Assembly: GCA_035703165.1 (NCBI GenBank)
Contig: DASSYR010000103.1
Location: 1 to 64,000 of the forward strand
Reading direction: 5' to 3'
DNA length: 64,000 bases
From: AWTP1-9 sp035703165
GTDB lineage: Bacteria > Bacteroidota > Bacteroidia > Chitinophagales > Chitinophagaceae
Shown here: positions 1-9,146 of the stretch, one piece after another
Layout of the letters: every line of letters begins with the position of its first letter
How positions within the stretch are numbered: position 1 is the stretch's first letter
Program-made: the position numbers and the translations under genes
Notes under the pieces: generated by a model
Told to the model about the DNA's origin: nothing
Seen by the model: only the letters and a program-made list of their open reading frames with translations
The model's database searches: none

Positions 1-2
1 CT

Positions 3-3000
3 AACATTAATAGCATTCCTATTCATGCTTATGTGTTAGATCCGTTTGGAACCGGGGTAATTGACAACCAGTTTACTTCATCCAAGGATTTTTATTTGTG
101 TCCTGGTACGGGTAATGACCGCATACAGTGGGTGGAAGGTCAAACTAAGGCAAAAAACGATATTGCCAATGCTGCCGCTGTGTTAACAGATAACAAACTG
201 TTTTTTGCAGGCGACAGGACCTCTAACAACGGGGATGCGCAAATTGGATTTTGGTTCTATTTAAATGGAACCAAACCACGTGTGCTTACAACATCACCTA
301 ACGTTGGAGGTGATTTTGATCCTGCACATGCTCCCGGCGATCTGCTCATTATTGCTAACTTTACGGGTGGCGGAAGAAACGGTACCATTACTGTTTTAAA
401 ATGGGTTCTTGGCACAGCCGAGAGTGGAGATGGGTTTAGAGATGTTCCAGGTACTAATAACAGGTTAGACACGGTACTTATCCAGGGTCAGGTAGCTGAA
501 AATAATGATCAAACCTATCCAATACCAACTGGTTGGAGTTTTATCGCCAGCACGTATGAAACCAATGAATTTTATGAAGGGTACATAGATTTAAGTCAGC
601 TAAATTTGCCCAGTTTATGTTTCTCCAGTTTCCTGTTGGAAGCAAGGTCTTCCCAGGAAATAACGGCATCTTTGGATGATTTTGCGGGTGGCTCTTTCAA
701 TGCAAGACCCCAGCCTCCAACAGTACAAGGTGCTGAAAGATGCGGATCTGGATCATTAACATTAAACGCAACATGCAGCGGATCAACCGTTCGTTGGTAT
801 GCAGCTGCGTCCGGAGGAAGCCCGATCGCAACCGGTTCTCAGTTTAATACAGGCGTTATCAATTCAACTACTACTTATTATGCCAGTTGTTATAACTCCC
901 AATTAAATTGTGAAAGCGACAGGGTGCCCGTAACAGCCACAATAAATAATCCTCCTACTGCATCAGACAGTCATGTGGATGTATCTTGTAACGGAGGAAG
1001 TGATGGTTCCGTAACCATTACCTTTAGCGGTGGCACAGGGCCTTATCAAATAGATTTCAATGGAGGCGGCTTTGCAGCTCAAACTTCTCCCAAAACATAT
1101 AGTGGGTTAGCTCCGGGAACTTATACCTGGGTAGTTAAAGACTCTAAGGAATGCACCACGTCTGGTTCCGAAACAGTCGATCAACCCACAGCCGTTACTG
1201 CATCAGACAGTCATGTGGACGTATCTTGTAATGGAGGAAGTGATGGTTCCGTAACGATCAACTTCAGTGGCGGTACACCACCATACGAAGTGAACTTTAA
1301 CGGAGGCGGCTTTGCAGCACAAACATCACCGAAGACATACAGTAGTTTAGCAGCCGGTTCATACACCTGGGTAGTTAAAGATTCCAAAGGTTGTAGCACA
1401 TCCGGTTCCGAAACCGTAGGTCAACCCACAGCCGTTACTGCATCAGACAGTCATGTGGACGTATCTTGTAACGGAGGAAGTGATGGTTCCGTAACAATCA
1501 ACTTCAGTGGCGGTACACCACCATACGAAGTGAACTTTAACGGAGGCGGCTTTGCGGCACAAACATCACCGAAGACATACAGTAGTTTAGCAGCCGGTTC
1601 ATACAGCTGGGTAGTTAGAGATTCTAAAGGTTGTAGCACTTCCGGTTCCGAAACTGTAGGTCAACCTACTGCTGTTACTGCTAGTGATAGCCATACCGAT
1701 GCTTCTTGTAGTGGAAATAATGATGGTTCCGTAACAATCAACTTCAGTGGCGGTACACCACCATACGAAGTGGACTTTAACGGAGGCGGCTTTGCGGCTC
1801 AAACATCACCGAAGACATATAGTAGTTTAGCAGCCGGTTCATACACCTGGGTAGTTAGAGATTCTAAAGGTTGTAGCACTTCCGGTTCCGAAACAGTCGG
1901 TCAGCCAAGTACACTTACTGCATCAGACAGTCATGTGGACGTATCTTGTAATGGAGGAAGTGATGGTTCCGTAACAATCAACTTCAGTGGCGGTACACCA
2001 CCGTATGAAGTGAACTTTAACGGAGGCGGCTTTGCAGCACAAACATCACCGAAGACATACAGTAGTTTAGCAGCCGGTTCATACAGCTGGGTAGTTAGAG
2101 ATTCCAAAGGTTGTAGCACATCCGGTTCCGAAACCGTAGGTCAACCCACAGCCGTTACTGCATCAGACAGTCATGTGGACGTATCTTGTAACGGAGGAAG
2201 TGATGGTTCCGTAACGATCAACTTCAGTGGCGGTACACCACCGTATGAAGTGAACTTTAACGGAGGCGGCTTTGCAGCACAAACATCACCGAAGACATAC
2301 AGTAGTTTAGCAGCCGGTTCATACACCTGGGTAGTTAGAGATTCTAAAGGTTGTAGCACATCCGGTTCCGAAACCGTAGGTCAACCTACTGCACTTACAA
2401 TTGATTGTAGCAAAACGGTACAACCAAGTTGTTTTGGAACAGCAGATGGTACTATAGAAGTTACATTCAGTGGTGGAACAGCTCCATATAAGATTTCAAT
2501 GAATGGCGGAGCGTTTGTAGATGCTACTTCACCTTATACCTTCCCGAGTTTAGGTGGCGGAGACTATACAATAGTAGTAAAAGATGCTAATGATTGTACA
2601 ATAGAATGTAAGAATTCATTAACACCTCCTCCGCAAATTTTAATGGCTGAACCAACAGTTACACCAGAATCATGTGCAGGAGCAAATGATGGTTGTGTTA
2701 CTATTGTGGTTAGTGGTGGAACTACTCCATACAACTTAACAATTAACGGAGAAGCCATGACAGACGAGGGAGATGGAGTTACATTTACAAAATGTGGTTT
2801 AGCACCGGGTACATACGACATTGTGGTAACAGATGCTAATCAGTGTATTGAAACATCAGCAGAAGTACAAGTGCCTCCAGGCGATCCTTGTGGTGGTCCT
2901 CATTGTACCTATACTCAAGGTCAATATGGAAGCTACAATGGAATGGCTTGCTTACCGGATGGTTCATCTGTTTTAGCAGGAGTAATTATGTATAATGCTT

Positions 3001-3920
3001 TGAATGCCGAGCCTAATAAGTATAAAGACTTTGGCTCTGCTACTAAGTATTTCAGATTATACCTGAGCGATGTTACCGGTGGAAGCGGAGCAAACATTTA
3101 CAAAATGTTGCCGGGCGGTGGTAATAACTGTGCTTTGAAAGGACCTGCTACTTATTCAAATCTTGCATCTTGGGGTAATGTGCCATTAAGCACTAAGTCT
3201 CAAACATACGGTAAGATACTGAATACGTTACTTGCCCAAACAATTACCATGTACTTTAACCTGTATATGGATCCAGCGTTGGGCGATGAAATTGTTCAGG
3301 ATACTATTATTACAAGCAAACAAACGTATTGTGGTAGTGGAATTGCTATGGATAATACAGAAGACACATTTGGGTTCCCACATGATGTTGTTGTATTCCT
3401 TAACAATGATGCAGATGCATACGACTACGATAATACAGTATCTGGGTTGTTTAAATTAGCCAACGACTTACTCGGCGGCGCAAGCATACCAGTTAATTGT
3501 AATAGTGTAGCGAAAGCTGTAGATGTATATAACAATGCATTTGACGGTTGTAGAATTCAAACAGGTAGTATTCCTTACGTTTCACCGTTGCAAGTAATTG
3601 CTTCAGCCAATACAGGGATTAGCGATGCTACTAATAGAGAAGTCTTAAGCGAAACTTCTAACATTGTAGTAAGAGCATATCCTAATCCTTATAAGGACAG
3701 AGTTACTTTCAACTTTGTATCACCGGTTAGCGGACGAGCTATATTGGAAGTATTCAGTTTAACAGGTCAGCGGTTAGCCATTGTATTTGATGGTTTGGTT
3801 AAAGCAAATGTTACCAATAGTGTTCGCTATAACGTAACAGGCAAACCGGCCGGAATGCTTATCTATCGTATGAATATAGAAGGACGAATGGTAAGAGGTA
3901 AAATTCAGCAGATACAATAG
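3..3920 (+). CDS. T9SS-secreted SprB-repeat surface protein, 5' end outside window
   Basis: Large extracellular, probably cell-surface, protein. The frame is open to the left edge (first complete codon at 3), so the start and signal peptide are missing; the GTG at 33 is not a convincing start. Order of parts: an N-terminal domain to about 710; an Ig-like domain (about 718-950) with the CxSGSTVRWYAAASGG pattern of T9SS Ig modules; eight SprB-type repeats (957 to about 2885), each with a SCNGGSDGSV-like opening and a central SGGTPPYEV-like stretch; a Cys-rich domain beginning CTYTQGQYGSYNG; and a T9SS type A sorting domain (about 3670-3917) ending RGKIQQIQ. SprB repeats are known from Flavobacterium gliding and adhesion proteins. 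Adhesion is therefore plausible, but no binding partner can be read from the sequence. The next gene is a paralogue at both ends. Confidence 0.85.
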   Translation, partial: NINSIPIHAYVLDPFGTGVIDNQFTSSKDFYLCPGTGNDRIQWVEGQTKAKNDIANAAAVLTDNKLFFAGDRTSNNGDAQIGFWFYLNGTKPRVLTTSPNVGGDFDPAHAPGDLLIIANFTGGGRNGTITVLKWVLGTAESGDGFRDVPGTNNRLDTVLIQGQVAENNDQTYPIPTGWSFIASTYETNEFYEGYIDLSQLNLPSLCFSSFLLEARSSQEITASLDDFAGGSFNARPQPPTVQGAERCGSGSLTLNATCSGSTVRWYAAASGGSPIATGSQFNTGVINSTTTYYASCYNSQLNCESDRVPVTATINNPPTASDSHVDVSCNGGSDGSVTITFSGGTGPYQIDFNGGGFAAQTSPKTYSGLAPGTYTWVVKDSKECTTSGSETVDQPTAVTASDSHVDVSCNGGSDGSVTINFSGGTPPYEVNFNGGGFAAQTSPKTYSSLAAGSYTWVVKDSKGCSTSGSETVGQPTAVTASDSHVDVSCNGGSDGSVTINFSGGTPPYEVNFNGGGFAAQTSPKTYSSLAAGSYSWVVRDSKGCSTSGSETVGQPTAVTASDSHTDASCSGNNDGSVTINFSGGTPPYEVDFNGGGFAAQTSPKTYSSLAAGSYTWVVRDSKGCSTSGSETVGQPSTLTASDSHVDVSCNGGSDGSVTINFSGGTPPYEVNFNGGGFAAQTSPKTYSSLAAGSYSWVVRDSKGCSTSGSETVGQPTAVTASDSHVDVSCNGGSDGSVTINFSGGTPPYEVNFNGGGFAAQTSPKTYSSLAAGSYTWVVRDSKGCSTSGSETVGQPTALTIDCSKTVQPSCFGTADGTIEVTFSGGTAPYKISMNGGAFVDATSPYTFPSLGGGDYTIVVKDANDCTIECKNSLTPPPQILMAEPTVTPESCAGANDGCVTIVVSGGTTPYNLTINGEAMTDEGDGVTFTKCGLAPGTYDIVVTDANQCIETSAEVQVPPGDPCGGPHCTYTQGQYGSYNGMACLPDGSSVLAGVIMYNALNAEPNKYKDFGSATKYFRLYLSDVTGGSGANIYKMLPGGGNNCALKGPATYSNLASWGNVPLSTKSQTYGKILNTLLAQTITMYFNLYMDPALGDEIVQDTIITSKQTYCGSGIAMDNTEDTFGFPHDVVVFLNNDADAYDYDNTVSGLFKLANDLLGGASIPVNCNSVAKAVDVYNNAFDGCRIQTGSIPYVSPLQVIASANTGISDATNREVLSETSNIVVRAYPNPYKDRVTFNFVSPVSGRAILEVFSLTGQRLAIVFDGLVKANVTNSVRYNVTGKPAGMLIYRMNIEGRMVRGKIQQIQ
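957..2396 (+). repeat. Six 240-bp in-frame tandem repeats (SprB units)
   Basis: Six consecutive units of exactly 240 bp (80 codons) begin at 957, 1197, 1437, 1677, 1917 and 2157. Units 2, 3, 5 and 6 are almost identical at the DNA level. Unit 1 is more diverged, and unit 4 differs mainly over its first 50 bp (SHTDASCSGNNDGS instead of SHVDVSCNGGSDGS). Two further, strongly diverged units follow to about 2885. Identity that extends to synonymous positions points to recent duplication or gene conversion. Confidence 0.95.
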
Positions 3921-3953
3921 TACTACAGGTATTTGGTTTATGGAATAGTTGGT

Positions 3954-3984
3954 AAGATGGGACTCGTTCAGAGTCCCATCTTTA
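3954..3984 (+). terminator. Rho-independent terminator of the SprB-repeat gene
   Basis: Perfect 12-bp stem, AAGATGGGACTC paired with GAGTCCCATCTT, with a GTTCA loop and a short T-rich tail, 33 bp after the stop codon at 3920. Confidence 0.85.
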
Positions 3985-4237
3985 TCTATTAATTCTTAAG
4001 TATAATATTTCTTAACGCCTATTTTAAAAATCTTTTAAAAAGAGGCAGAAATTGTCCCCATCTATACCAAAATCTATAACTATGTAACCTTACCATTTTT
4101 ATTTTCCGCGAACTCAATTTTTCTGCTTTCTGTACTAACTCGAAAATGGATTTTCTTCATGTTTAACCCCAAAATCGTGTGTTATGATTAGTATAAATCA
4201 CAACAAAGCATATTTTCTTTGCTTTAAAAGACAGCAT

Positions 4238-6655
4238 ATGGTTGTCGTTAAAAAATATTTATTACCAATCTTTCTGGTAATTTTTTTCACAGGAACCAGA
4301 GTTATTTCTCAAATTGCTCCCGTAAATCCACCCAACAATAAATTTTATATTAATGGAAAATTAAAAGCAGACAGCGCCGATGTTGGCGACTGGGTAGATG
4401 GTAGCGGTACAGGTGGATTTGTATTAACAAATGCAGGTATCCCTTTAGACTCTACAACTACGGGTTTGAGAAAAGAACCTTATAATAGCAATACCGACAG
4501 CAGTTTTACTCAAGGTAGCAAGTTTAATGATTACATTTCTTCTTTACGATGGGGAGGCGGTGCACCCGATAAATGTGATATCAATAATGCTATGTATCAT
4601 GTTTCCACGGACCCGGGAAATAGCCATCAATGGATAATAATTGGGGGGGACAGACTTTCAACTTCAGGGACCAGTTACATTGATTTTGAATTTTTACAAA
4701 ATACAGTTACTCCCAATTCAAACGGTACTTTCACTGGCGGCGGTCCTCATGGAGGTAGAACAGTTAACGACCGCTTAATTTCAATGGAATATACAAACGG
4801 AGGTGCGATTGCTAAGGTGTATATTTATAAATGGAAATTAAACGGTTCCACCTACCAGTGGGATAGCACAGGATCTGCTGCTATTATTAACGGTGGTACC
4901 AATGCCTTTGCCAGAACAAATAGTGCAAATGCAGATGTTCCTTTTGGTGCTTTTGGTTCCACAACCTATCAGCCTTTTGCTTTTGTGGAAGCGGCTATTG
5001 ATATTACGGCACTTTTAAGTGCAGGTGGCGGGAATTGTGATGGTCTTGTTATAAAAACATTATGGATTAAAACAAAAGCGTCAGCTAGTTCTACTGCAGC
5101 ATTAAAAGATTTTATAAACCCGATTTCTGTTTCTTTCACGTTTGGAAAAGTTAGTATAGATTCAAAAGACCCTGTTTGCGTAGATGGCAGCCCGATTACA
5201 TTAACCGGTTCTCCTTCCGGAGGTACTTTTAGCGGAGACGGTGTTAATGGTAATATTTTTTATCCCGATTCTGCCGGTGTGGGAGATCATGTTATTTCCT
5301 ATACGGCATCTGCAGGACCCTCCTGTAATACAACGGCAACTACAACCATTACGGTTAATCCATTACCAATTGTAGTGGCAAAGGATACAAATGTTTGCAC
5401 GGGATTTAGTGTAACCTTAACCGCCACACCCTCTGGTGGTACCTGGAGTGGTAGCAATGTAAGCGGAAATGTATTTAATGCATCAGGAGTTGCGCCGGGA
5501 AGTTATACCGTAACGTATTCTTACACGAATGGTAATGGTTGTACAAATTCAGATTCTGCAATAGTTACGGTTAATTCATTACCAACTGTAGTAGCAAACG
5601 ATACCTCTGTTTGTGCCGGCTCAAGTGTTGGCTTAACTGCAATACCCGGTGGTGGAACATGGAGCGGTAGCCATATAAGCGGAAGTACATTTAACGCATC
5701 GGGAGTAAGCGCAGGTCTGTATAATGCCATCTATACATATACAAATTCAAATGGTTGTACAAAAAGCGACACCGCTGTTGTAACAGTAAAAGCAAAACCG
5801 GCAGCGCCAACAATAGATGTTGTGAATAATTGTGACGGCTCGTCCACATTAACTGTAACGGGATTGGTCAATGGTGCAACATTATATTGGACTGATGATA
5901 TAACCAATCACGACAATCCACGTACAGTAAATACTTCGGGTAACTATTATGCTTACCAGGTTTTAAACGGCTGCCAGAGCGAGAATGGTAGTGCTGAAGC
6001 ATCACCCAATGTAACCCCATCTATAGCAACCGTTTGTCTTGTTCAACCTGATCTTTGTAATAAATATGGCAGCGTTGTTATTACAGCCTCCGGTGGTTCT
6101 GGTTTACTATATAGTATTGATAATGGTGTTCATTGGCAATCAAGCAATGTATTTGACAGCCTCATGTCAGGATCAGTTACCGGAATTTTAGTTCAAAATG
6201 CTGCAGGTTGCCAACCGATAGCTCCGATGGATTGTGCAGATATCGTTAGTGATTGCGGTAGCTTGACGATTGCCCGTAAACAGGACGATAGTAAGACTCC
6301 CCAATTAGAAAATCAAACAGAATCTGTTCAATCAGAAAATACGCTTGTGAGTCATTCGGTAGTAACAGCAAAATCAGCAACAAAAGCAAAAGACGAAATT
6401 AACGTTACTGCTTTTCCAGTACCATTTCAGAACTCCATTAACTTTCGGTTTAGCTCGCCGGTATCCGGCAAAGCTACCATGGAGATATTTGATATTACCG
6501 GTAAAAGAATAGCAGTAGTATTTGATGGAGTAATTAAGGCAGGAGTTATGAATCAGGTTCAGTACAATGCCGGAGTAAAAACAACCGGTATGCTCATATA
6601 TCGTTTAAAAGTAGAAGATAAAATTGTGAGGGGTAAAATACAGCAAATGCAATAA
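4238..6655 (+). CDS. T9SS-secreted multidomain protein with PKD/Ig-like repeats
   Basis: Secreted protein of 805 aa, probably surface-attached or released through the type IX system. The ATG at 4238 is preferred to the one at 4184 because it starts a clean signal peptide (MVVVKKYLLPIFLVIFFTG..., cleavage near VISQ/IAPV). A domain of about 300 aa follows, related to the N-terminal part of the gene at 3 (shared features: WIIIGGDR and VYIYKWKL-like strands). Then come three PKD/Ig-like modules of about 80 aa (about 5155-5790, each with a GGTWSG- or GGTFSG-like strand), a Cys-rich segment, and a T9SS type A sorting domain (about 6395-6652) ending RGKIQQMQ. The gene has no SprB repeats, so the two neighbours share their ends but differ in the middle. 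No catalytic motif is seen. The 317 bp before it hold only the terminator at 3954 and A/T-rich sequence. Confidence 0.85.
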   Translation: MVVVKKYLLPIFLVIFFTGTRVISQIAPVNPPNNKFYINGKLKADSADVGDWVDGSGTGGFVLTNAGIPLDSTTTGLRKEPYNSNTDSSFTQGSKFNDYISSLRWGGGAPDKCDINNAMYHVSTDPGNSHQWIIIGGDRLSTSGTSYIDFEFLQNTVTPNSNGTFTGGGPHGGRTVNDRLISMEYTNGGAIAKVYIYKWKLNGSTYQWDSTGSAAIINGGTNAFARTNSANADVPFGAFGSTTYQPFAFVEAAIDITALLSAGGGNCDGLVIKTLWIKTKASASSTAALKDFINPISVSFTFGKVSIDSKDPVCVDGSPITLTGSPSGGTFSGDGVNGNIFYPDSAGVGDHVISYTASAGPSCNTTATTTITVNPLPIVVAKDTNVCTGFSVTLTATPSGGTWSGSNVSGNVFNASGVAPGSYTVTYSYTNGNGCTNSDSAIVTVNSLPTVVANDTSVCAGSSVGLTAIPGGGTWSGSHISGSTFNASGVSAGLYNAIYTYTNSNGCTKSDTAVVTVKAKPAAPTIDVVNNCDGSSTLTVTGLVNGATLYWTDDITNHDNPRTVNTSGNYYAYQVLNGCQSENGSAEASPNVTPSIATVCLVQPDLCNKYGSVVITASGGSGLLYSIDNGVHWQSSNVFDSLMSGSVTGILVQNAAGCQPIAPMDCADIVSDCGSLTIARKQDDSKTPQLENQTESVQSENTLVSHSVVTAKSATKAKDEINVTAFPVPFQNSINFRFSSPVSGKATMEIFDITGKRIAVVFDGVIKAGVMNQVQYNAGVKTTGMLIYRLKVEDKIVRGKIQQMQ

Positions 6656-6739
6656 TAACTAACTGATTCTGCATTGACTGTTTAAAGTCCATTGCCATTA
6701 AACCTTATTTATGAAATTCCGTCAAACTATAAAACTTAT

Positions 6740-7045
6740 ATGAAAACAGTATTAAATAGAATTTTGTTAACTTTTTTATTATTTCTTTTTACTTTATCAT
6801 ACAGTAATGCCCAAAGGTTTGTAGTAAAAATTCGTCCGGCAGCGCCATCCGTTGTAAAAATTGCTTCACCGGGCGCCAGGCATGTTTGGATTGACGGCGA
6901 ATGGATTTGGCAGGGAAACGGATATGCTTATAAACCGGGATACTGGTATTTGCCAAAAGGGAGAGAAAAGTGGGTACCAGGGCATTGGCAAAAAACCCGC
7001 AGGGGGTGGTCCTGGATACCTGGTCATTGGAAATACAGAAGATAG
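6740..7045 (+). CDS. Small secreted YXWGXW/WxxGxW-repeat protein
   Basis: Envelope protein of 101 aa and unknown function. The start at 6740 is chosen because it opens a typical signal peptide (MKTVLNRILLTFLLFLFTL..., cleavage after SNAQ); an in-frame start at 6692 would add 16 residues before it. The mature part is rich in Trp, Gly and Pro, with repeated WxxGxW-like motifs (HVWIDGEWIWQGNG, KPGYWYLPKG, WVPGHWQKTRRGWSWIPGHW), as in the YXWGXW repeat family of secreted Bacteroidota and Proteobacteria proteins. A second copy of its last 17 codons plus 3' flank lies at 9095-9171. No terminator follows this copy; a MITE-like element begins 26 bp after the stop. Confidence 0.75.
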   Translation: MKTVLNRILLTFLLFLFTLSYSNAQRFVVKIRPAAPSVVKIASPGARHVWIDGEWIWQGNGYAYKPGYWYLPKGREKWVPGHWQKTRRGWSWIPGHWKYRR

Positions 7046-7070
7046 TTTTTAGTCATGATGATTTATTAAA
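6994..7070 (+). repeat. 77-bp direct repeat, copy 1 (3' end of YXWGXW gene)
   Basis: This segment matches 9095-9171 over 77 bp with three mismatches. It covers the last 17 codons, the stop codon and 25 bp of 3' flank. Copy 1 ends exactly where the MITE-like element starts at 7071; copy 2 ends where the terminator stem starts. Confidence 0.95.
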
Positions 7071-7340
7071 GAGGCTGTCTCAAAAGTCAGAGATAGCTTC
7101 TTTTGTTTTTAACGGTCACATACAAAAAGGTATGCTTATGACCAATAGCGCTGTTGCTATGCTACTGATGGAATAAATTTCAACAACAAATCGCTCATTA
7201 TTTTTTATTGTGAGAGAGCTATGCCGCTAAACCTGGATTTAACCTGCGCTGCTCTTCAATCTGACTCATAGCTCTGGGCTACAAAAAAATACAGCGTATG
7301 GGGGAAAGAGGAGACCCCAACCTATTTTTTGAACAGCCTC
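7071..7340. mobile_element. MITE-like element or IS remnant with imperfect terminal inverted repeats
   Basis: The left end reads GAGGCTGTCTCAAAAGTCAG. The reverse complement of the right end (7321-7340) reads GAGGCTGTTCAAAAAATAGG. The two share GAGGCTGT and, after a one-base shift, TCAAAA. Ends of the GAGGCTGT type are common among insertion sequences, but no transposase reading frame lies between them, so this is a 270-bp non-autonomous or decayed element. No target duplication is evident (flanks TTATTAAA and GTGTTGTG). It carries an internal inverted repeat, 7215-7223 against 7267-7275. The element family is not assigned. Confidence 0.6.
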
Positions 7341-7447
7341 GTGTTGTGAAAAGCTAAGGGTAACGAAACAATTGACATCAGGTAGCTGTATTCGTAATTG
7401 TATCAGCCCGGATGCGTCAATTGCTTTTTGTACGTAATAACTCTCGT

Positions 7448-8905
7448 TTAAGATTTATCTTCAAACTCTTTCAATACCTTTTTGGCGTTTGCAATTCTGA
7501 TTTTATTGTTTTTTTCAACCAGGTGTTCTTTAACAAAATGCTCCATTTTGTTATAGAAAGGCGCCAAAAGAGAAGCTATAATAACCAAAGCTAATAACAT
7601 TAAAGCAGGACTCTCATGTAACCATTCGCTTAGGTATGGATGTATTACTACATTAATAAACTCGAATAACAGTAAAAATGTAATTGTGCCGATGATTTTG
7701 ATAAACGTACTACTAACAATTATGGTATAGCTAAAGAGAAAGAAAATAGTCAACAATATCGCAAGAAATATGGCTATAACAGAATATTGCAAATTACGAT
7801 TTCTGATTTCTTCTCCCTTTTTTTGCAATTCTTCTTTTTCTTTTTGCTCCCATTTTATTAAAAAAGCCGTGTTTTGAATCTCACTATTTTTTTTGGCATT
7901 ATTAACGCTGTCGCTGTACAAAGTAAAAATTTGTAAATAGTGTAAACTGCTATCTCTGTTGTTGTTTTTTAGATAGTACTCATATATATACCTGCTGCTT
8001 TCAGCAATATATTCTTTTAGGTCATATTTTTTAGCGATATTAAAAGCCAAGCTAAGAAAGCTCAATGAAGAGAGTTTGTTATTTTGCAGCTTCGCATATT
8101 CAAAGCAGCTTTCGCAATATCTATCTAATACATATAAGATTAAACTGTCCGGCGGAATATCCATTATTTTTTGCAAATAAGTCCTGGCTAAAGCCGTATC
8201 CTTCCTTTTTAAATTTATAAATGCCTGTAAATAATACGATCTGAAATTTAAATCCATGATTGTAGCCAATCGGCCATTCTTACGCAGGCTATCTTCGTTG
8301 TACCGATGCGCTTTTTCCGTTAAGCCTTTTTGCAAATAAAACTCAGCCGAATCAAGCTTGTTAAGGTCAAGATATATTCTTGATACTACATAAAAGTAAT
8401 TGCTCGTTTCAATACGTGAGTTATAATTTTTAGTAGAATTATACTTCTCTATTATCGAGATAGCTTTGTAAGAATATTTTAAGGCTTCGTCATAGTTTTT
8501 AATTGTCCTAAATACCAGCCCCATTTCCTTGCGGAAGTGAGCGATAGTTGCTGTATCCTTTAGTTTTTCTACTCCTTCTATGCCCATATTTAAAAAGTAC
8601 AAGGCATTATTATAATCTCCTTCCGGATGGAGAGTTATTCCGAGATGACCCATGCAATAAGCAAGAGCAGTATCGTCCGCGGCTTTGGTAAAAATATCCA
8701 TTAACTTATAAAAACTTGATGTATTTTTTATGCCGTCAATGTTTTTGCGAAAAATTTTGTAGTTTCTTTGCTTTTCCTCTTTATTTGATATAGATTCATG
8801 GATATTTATTAAACTATCTATATCCTGCGCAAATGAATAACAATTTACTCCTAAGGCTAGTAAAAGGATACCTAACCGCATATTTATTATTTTTTGTAAA
8901 TGCAT
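7448..8905 (-). CDS. TPR-repeat membrane protein
   Basis: About 485 aa, exported and anchored in the inner membrane. The ATG at 8905 is chosen because it gives a short n-region and the hydrophobic MRLGILLLALGVNCYSFAQ; starting at 8881 is equally possible, while 8941 adds 12 unlikely residues. Residues of about 60-330 form helical TPR units (for example the ALYFLNMGIEGVEKLKD and EALKYSYKAISIIEKYN helices). A charged coiled-coil stretch (KWEQKEKEELQKKGEEIRNR) follows, then three hydrophobic segments (about 378-465) and a charged tail. This layout resembles TPR sensor proteins of Bacteroidota whose C-terminus carries a kinase or DNA-binding domain, but neither is present here. It lies between the MITE-like element and the gene remnant at 9087 and points against its neighbours. 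Confidence 0.7.
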   Translation of the reverse strand: MHLQKIINMRLGILLLALGVNCYSFAQDIDSLINIHESISNKEEKQRNYKIFRKNIDGIKNTSSFYKLMDIFTKAADDTALAYCMGHLGITLHPEGDYNNALYFLNMGIEGVEKLKDTATIAHFRKEMGLVFRTIKNYDEALKYSYKAISIIEKYNSTKNYNSRIETSNYFYVVSRIYLDLNKLDSAEFYLQKGLTEKAHRYNEDSLRKNGRLATIMDLNFRSYYLQAFINLKRKDTALARTYLQKIMDIPPDSLILYVLDRYCESCFEYAKLQNNKLSSLSFLSLAFNIAKKYDLKEYIAESSRYIYEYYLKNNNRDSSLHYLQIFTLYSDSVNNAKKNSEIQNTAFLIKWEQKEKEELQKKGEEIRNRNLQYSVIAIFLAILLTIFFLFSYTIIVSSTFIKIIGTITFLLLFEFINVVIHPYLSEWLHESPALMLLALVIIASLLAPFYNKMEHFVKEHLVEKNNKIRIANAKKVLKEFEDKS

Positions 8906-8944
8906 TTTTTGGGGTATTGGGTACAACAATTGTATGAACACATT

Positions 8945-8975
8945 GCCCTATTATCTAATTATGGGGCTTTTTTTT
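8945..8975 (+). terminator. Orphan terminator-like hairpin
   Basis: GCCCTATTA and TTATGGGGC can pair around TCTAA (one G-T pair, one mismatch), followed by eight T residues. On the plus strand it has no gene upstream to end. It may be left over from a lost plus-strand gene or may block read-through antisense to the TPR gene. Confidence 0.35.
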
Positions 8976-9086
8976 GGGCGCTAATCTACACAATCTTTAG
9001 TGGTTTAGTAAATTTAAAAGCTTTTACAGCGTTTGTATGAGCCAATAACTGAGTTAATCCTTAAAATATAGGGTATGCTATTTATT

Positions 9087-9146
9087 ATGCAAGGAACCCG
9101 CAGGGGGTGGGCCTGGATACCTGGTCATTGGAAATACAGAAGATAG
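9087..9146 (+). pseudogene. Remnant of a second YXWGXW protein gene (3' end only)
   Basis: An ATG at 9087 followed by 18 codons and TAG reads MQGTRRGWAWIPGHWKYRR. All but the first few residues repeat the C-terminus of the gene at 6740 (TRRGWSWIPGHWKYRR). Signal peptide and most of the mature part are absent, so this is a truncated duplicate rather than a working gene. Unlike the intact copy it keeps a proper terminator at 9171. Confidence 0.75.

Noticed and set aside
33..35. GTG at 33 as the start of the first gene
   Set aside because: The frame stays open to the left edge and there is no signal peptide after the GTG, which a T9SS cargo protein needs.
1211..2359. Minus-strand open frames of about 62 codons in the repeat units
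   Set aside because: They recur once per repeat as a by-product of the plus-strand codons and have no start signals of their own.
957..2396. Regular 240-bp repeats as a CRISPR array
   Set aside because: The units are long, contiguous without spacers, and encode an in-frame protein domain.
7448..8905. Sensor kinase reading of the TPR membrane protein
   Set aside because: The expected histidine kinase or HTH domain after the membrane spans is missing; the protein ends about 30 residues after the last span.
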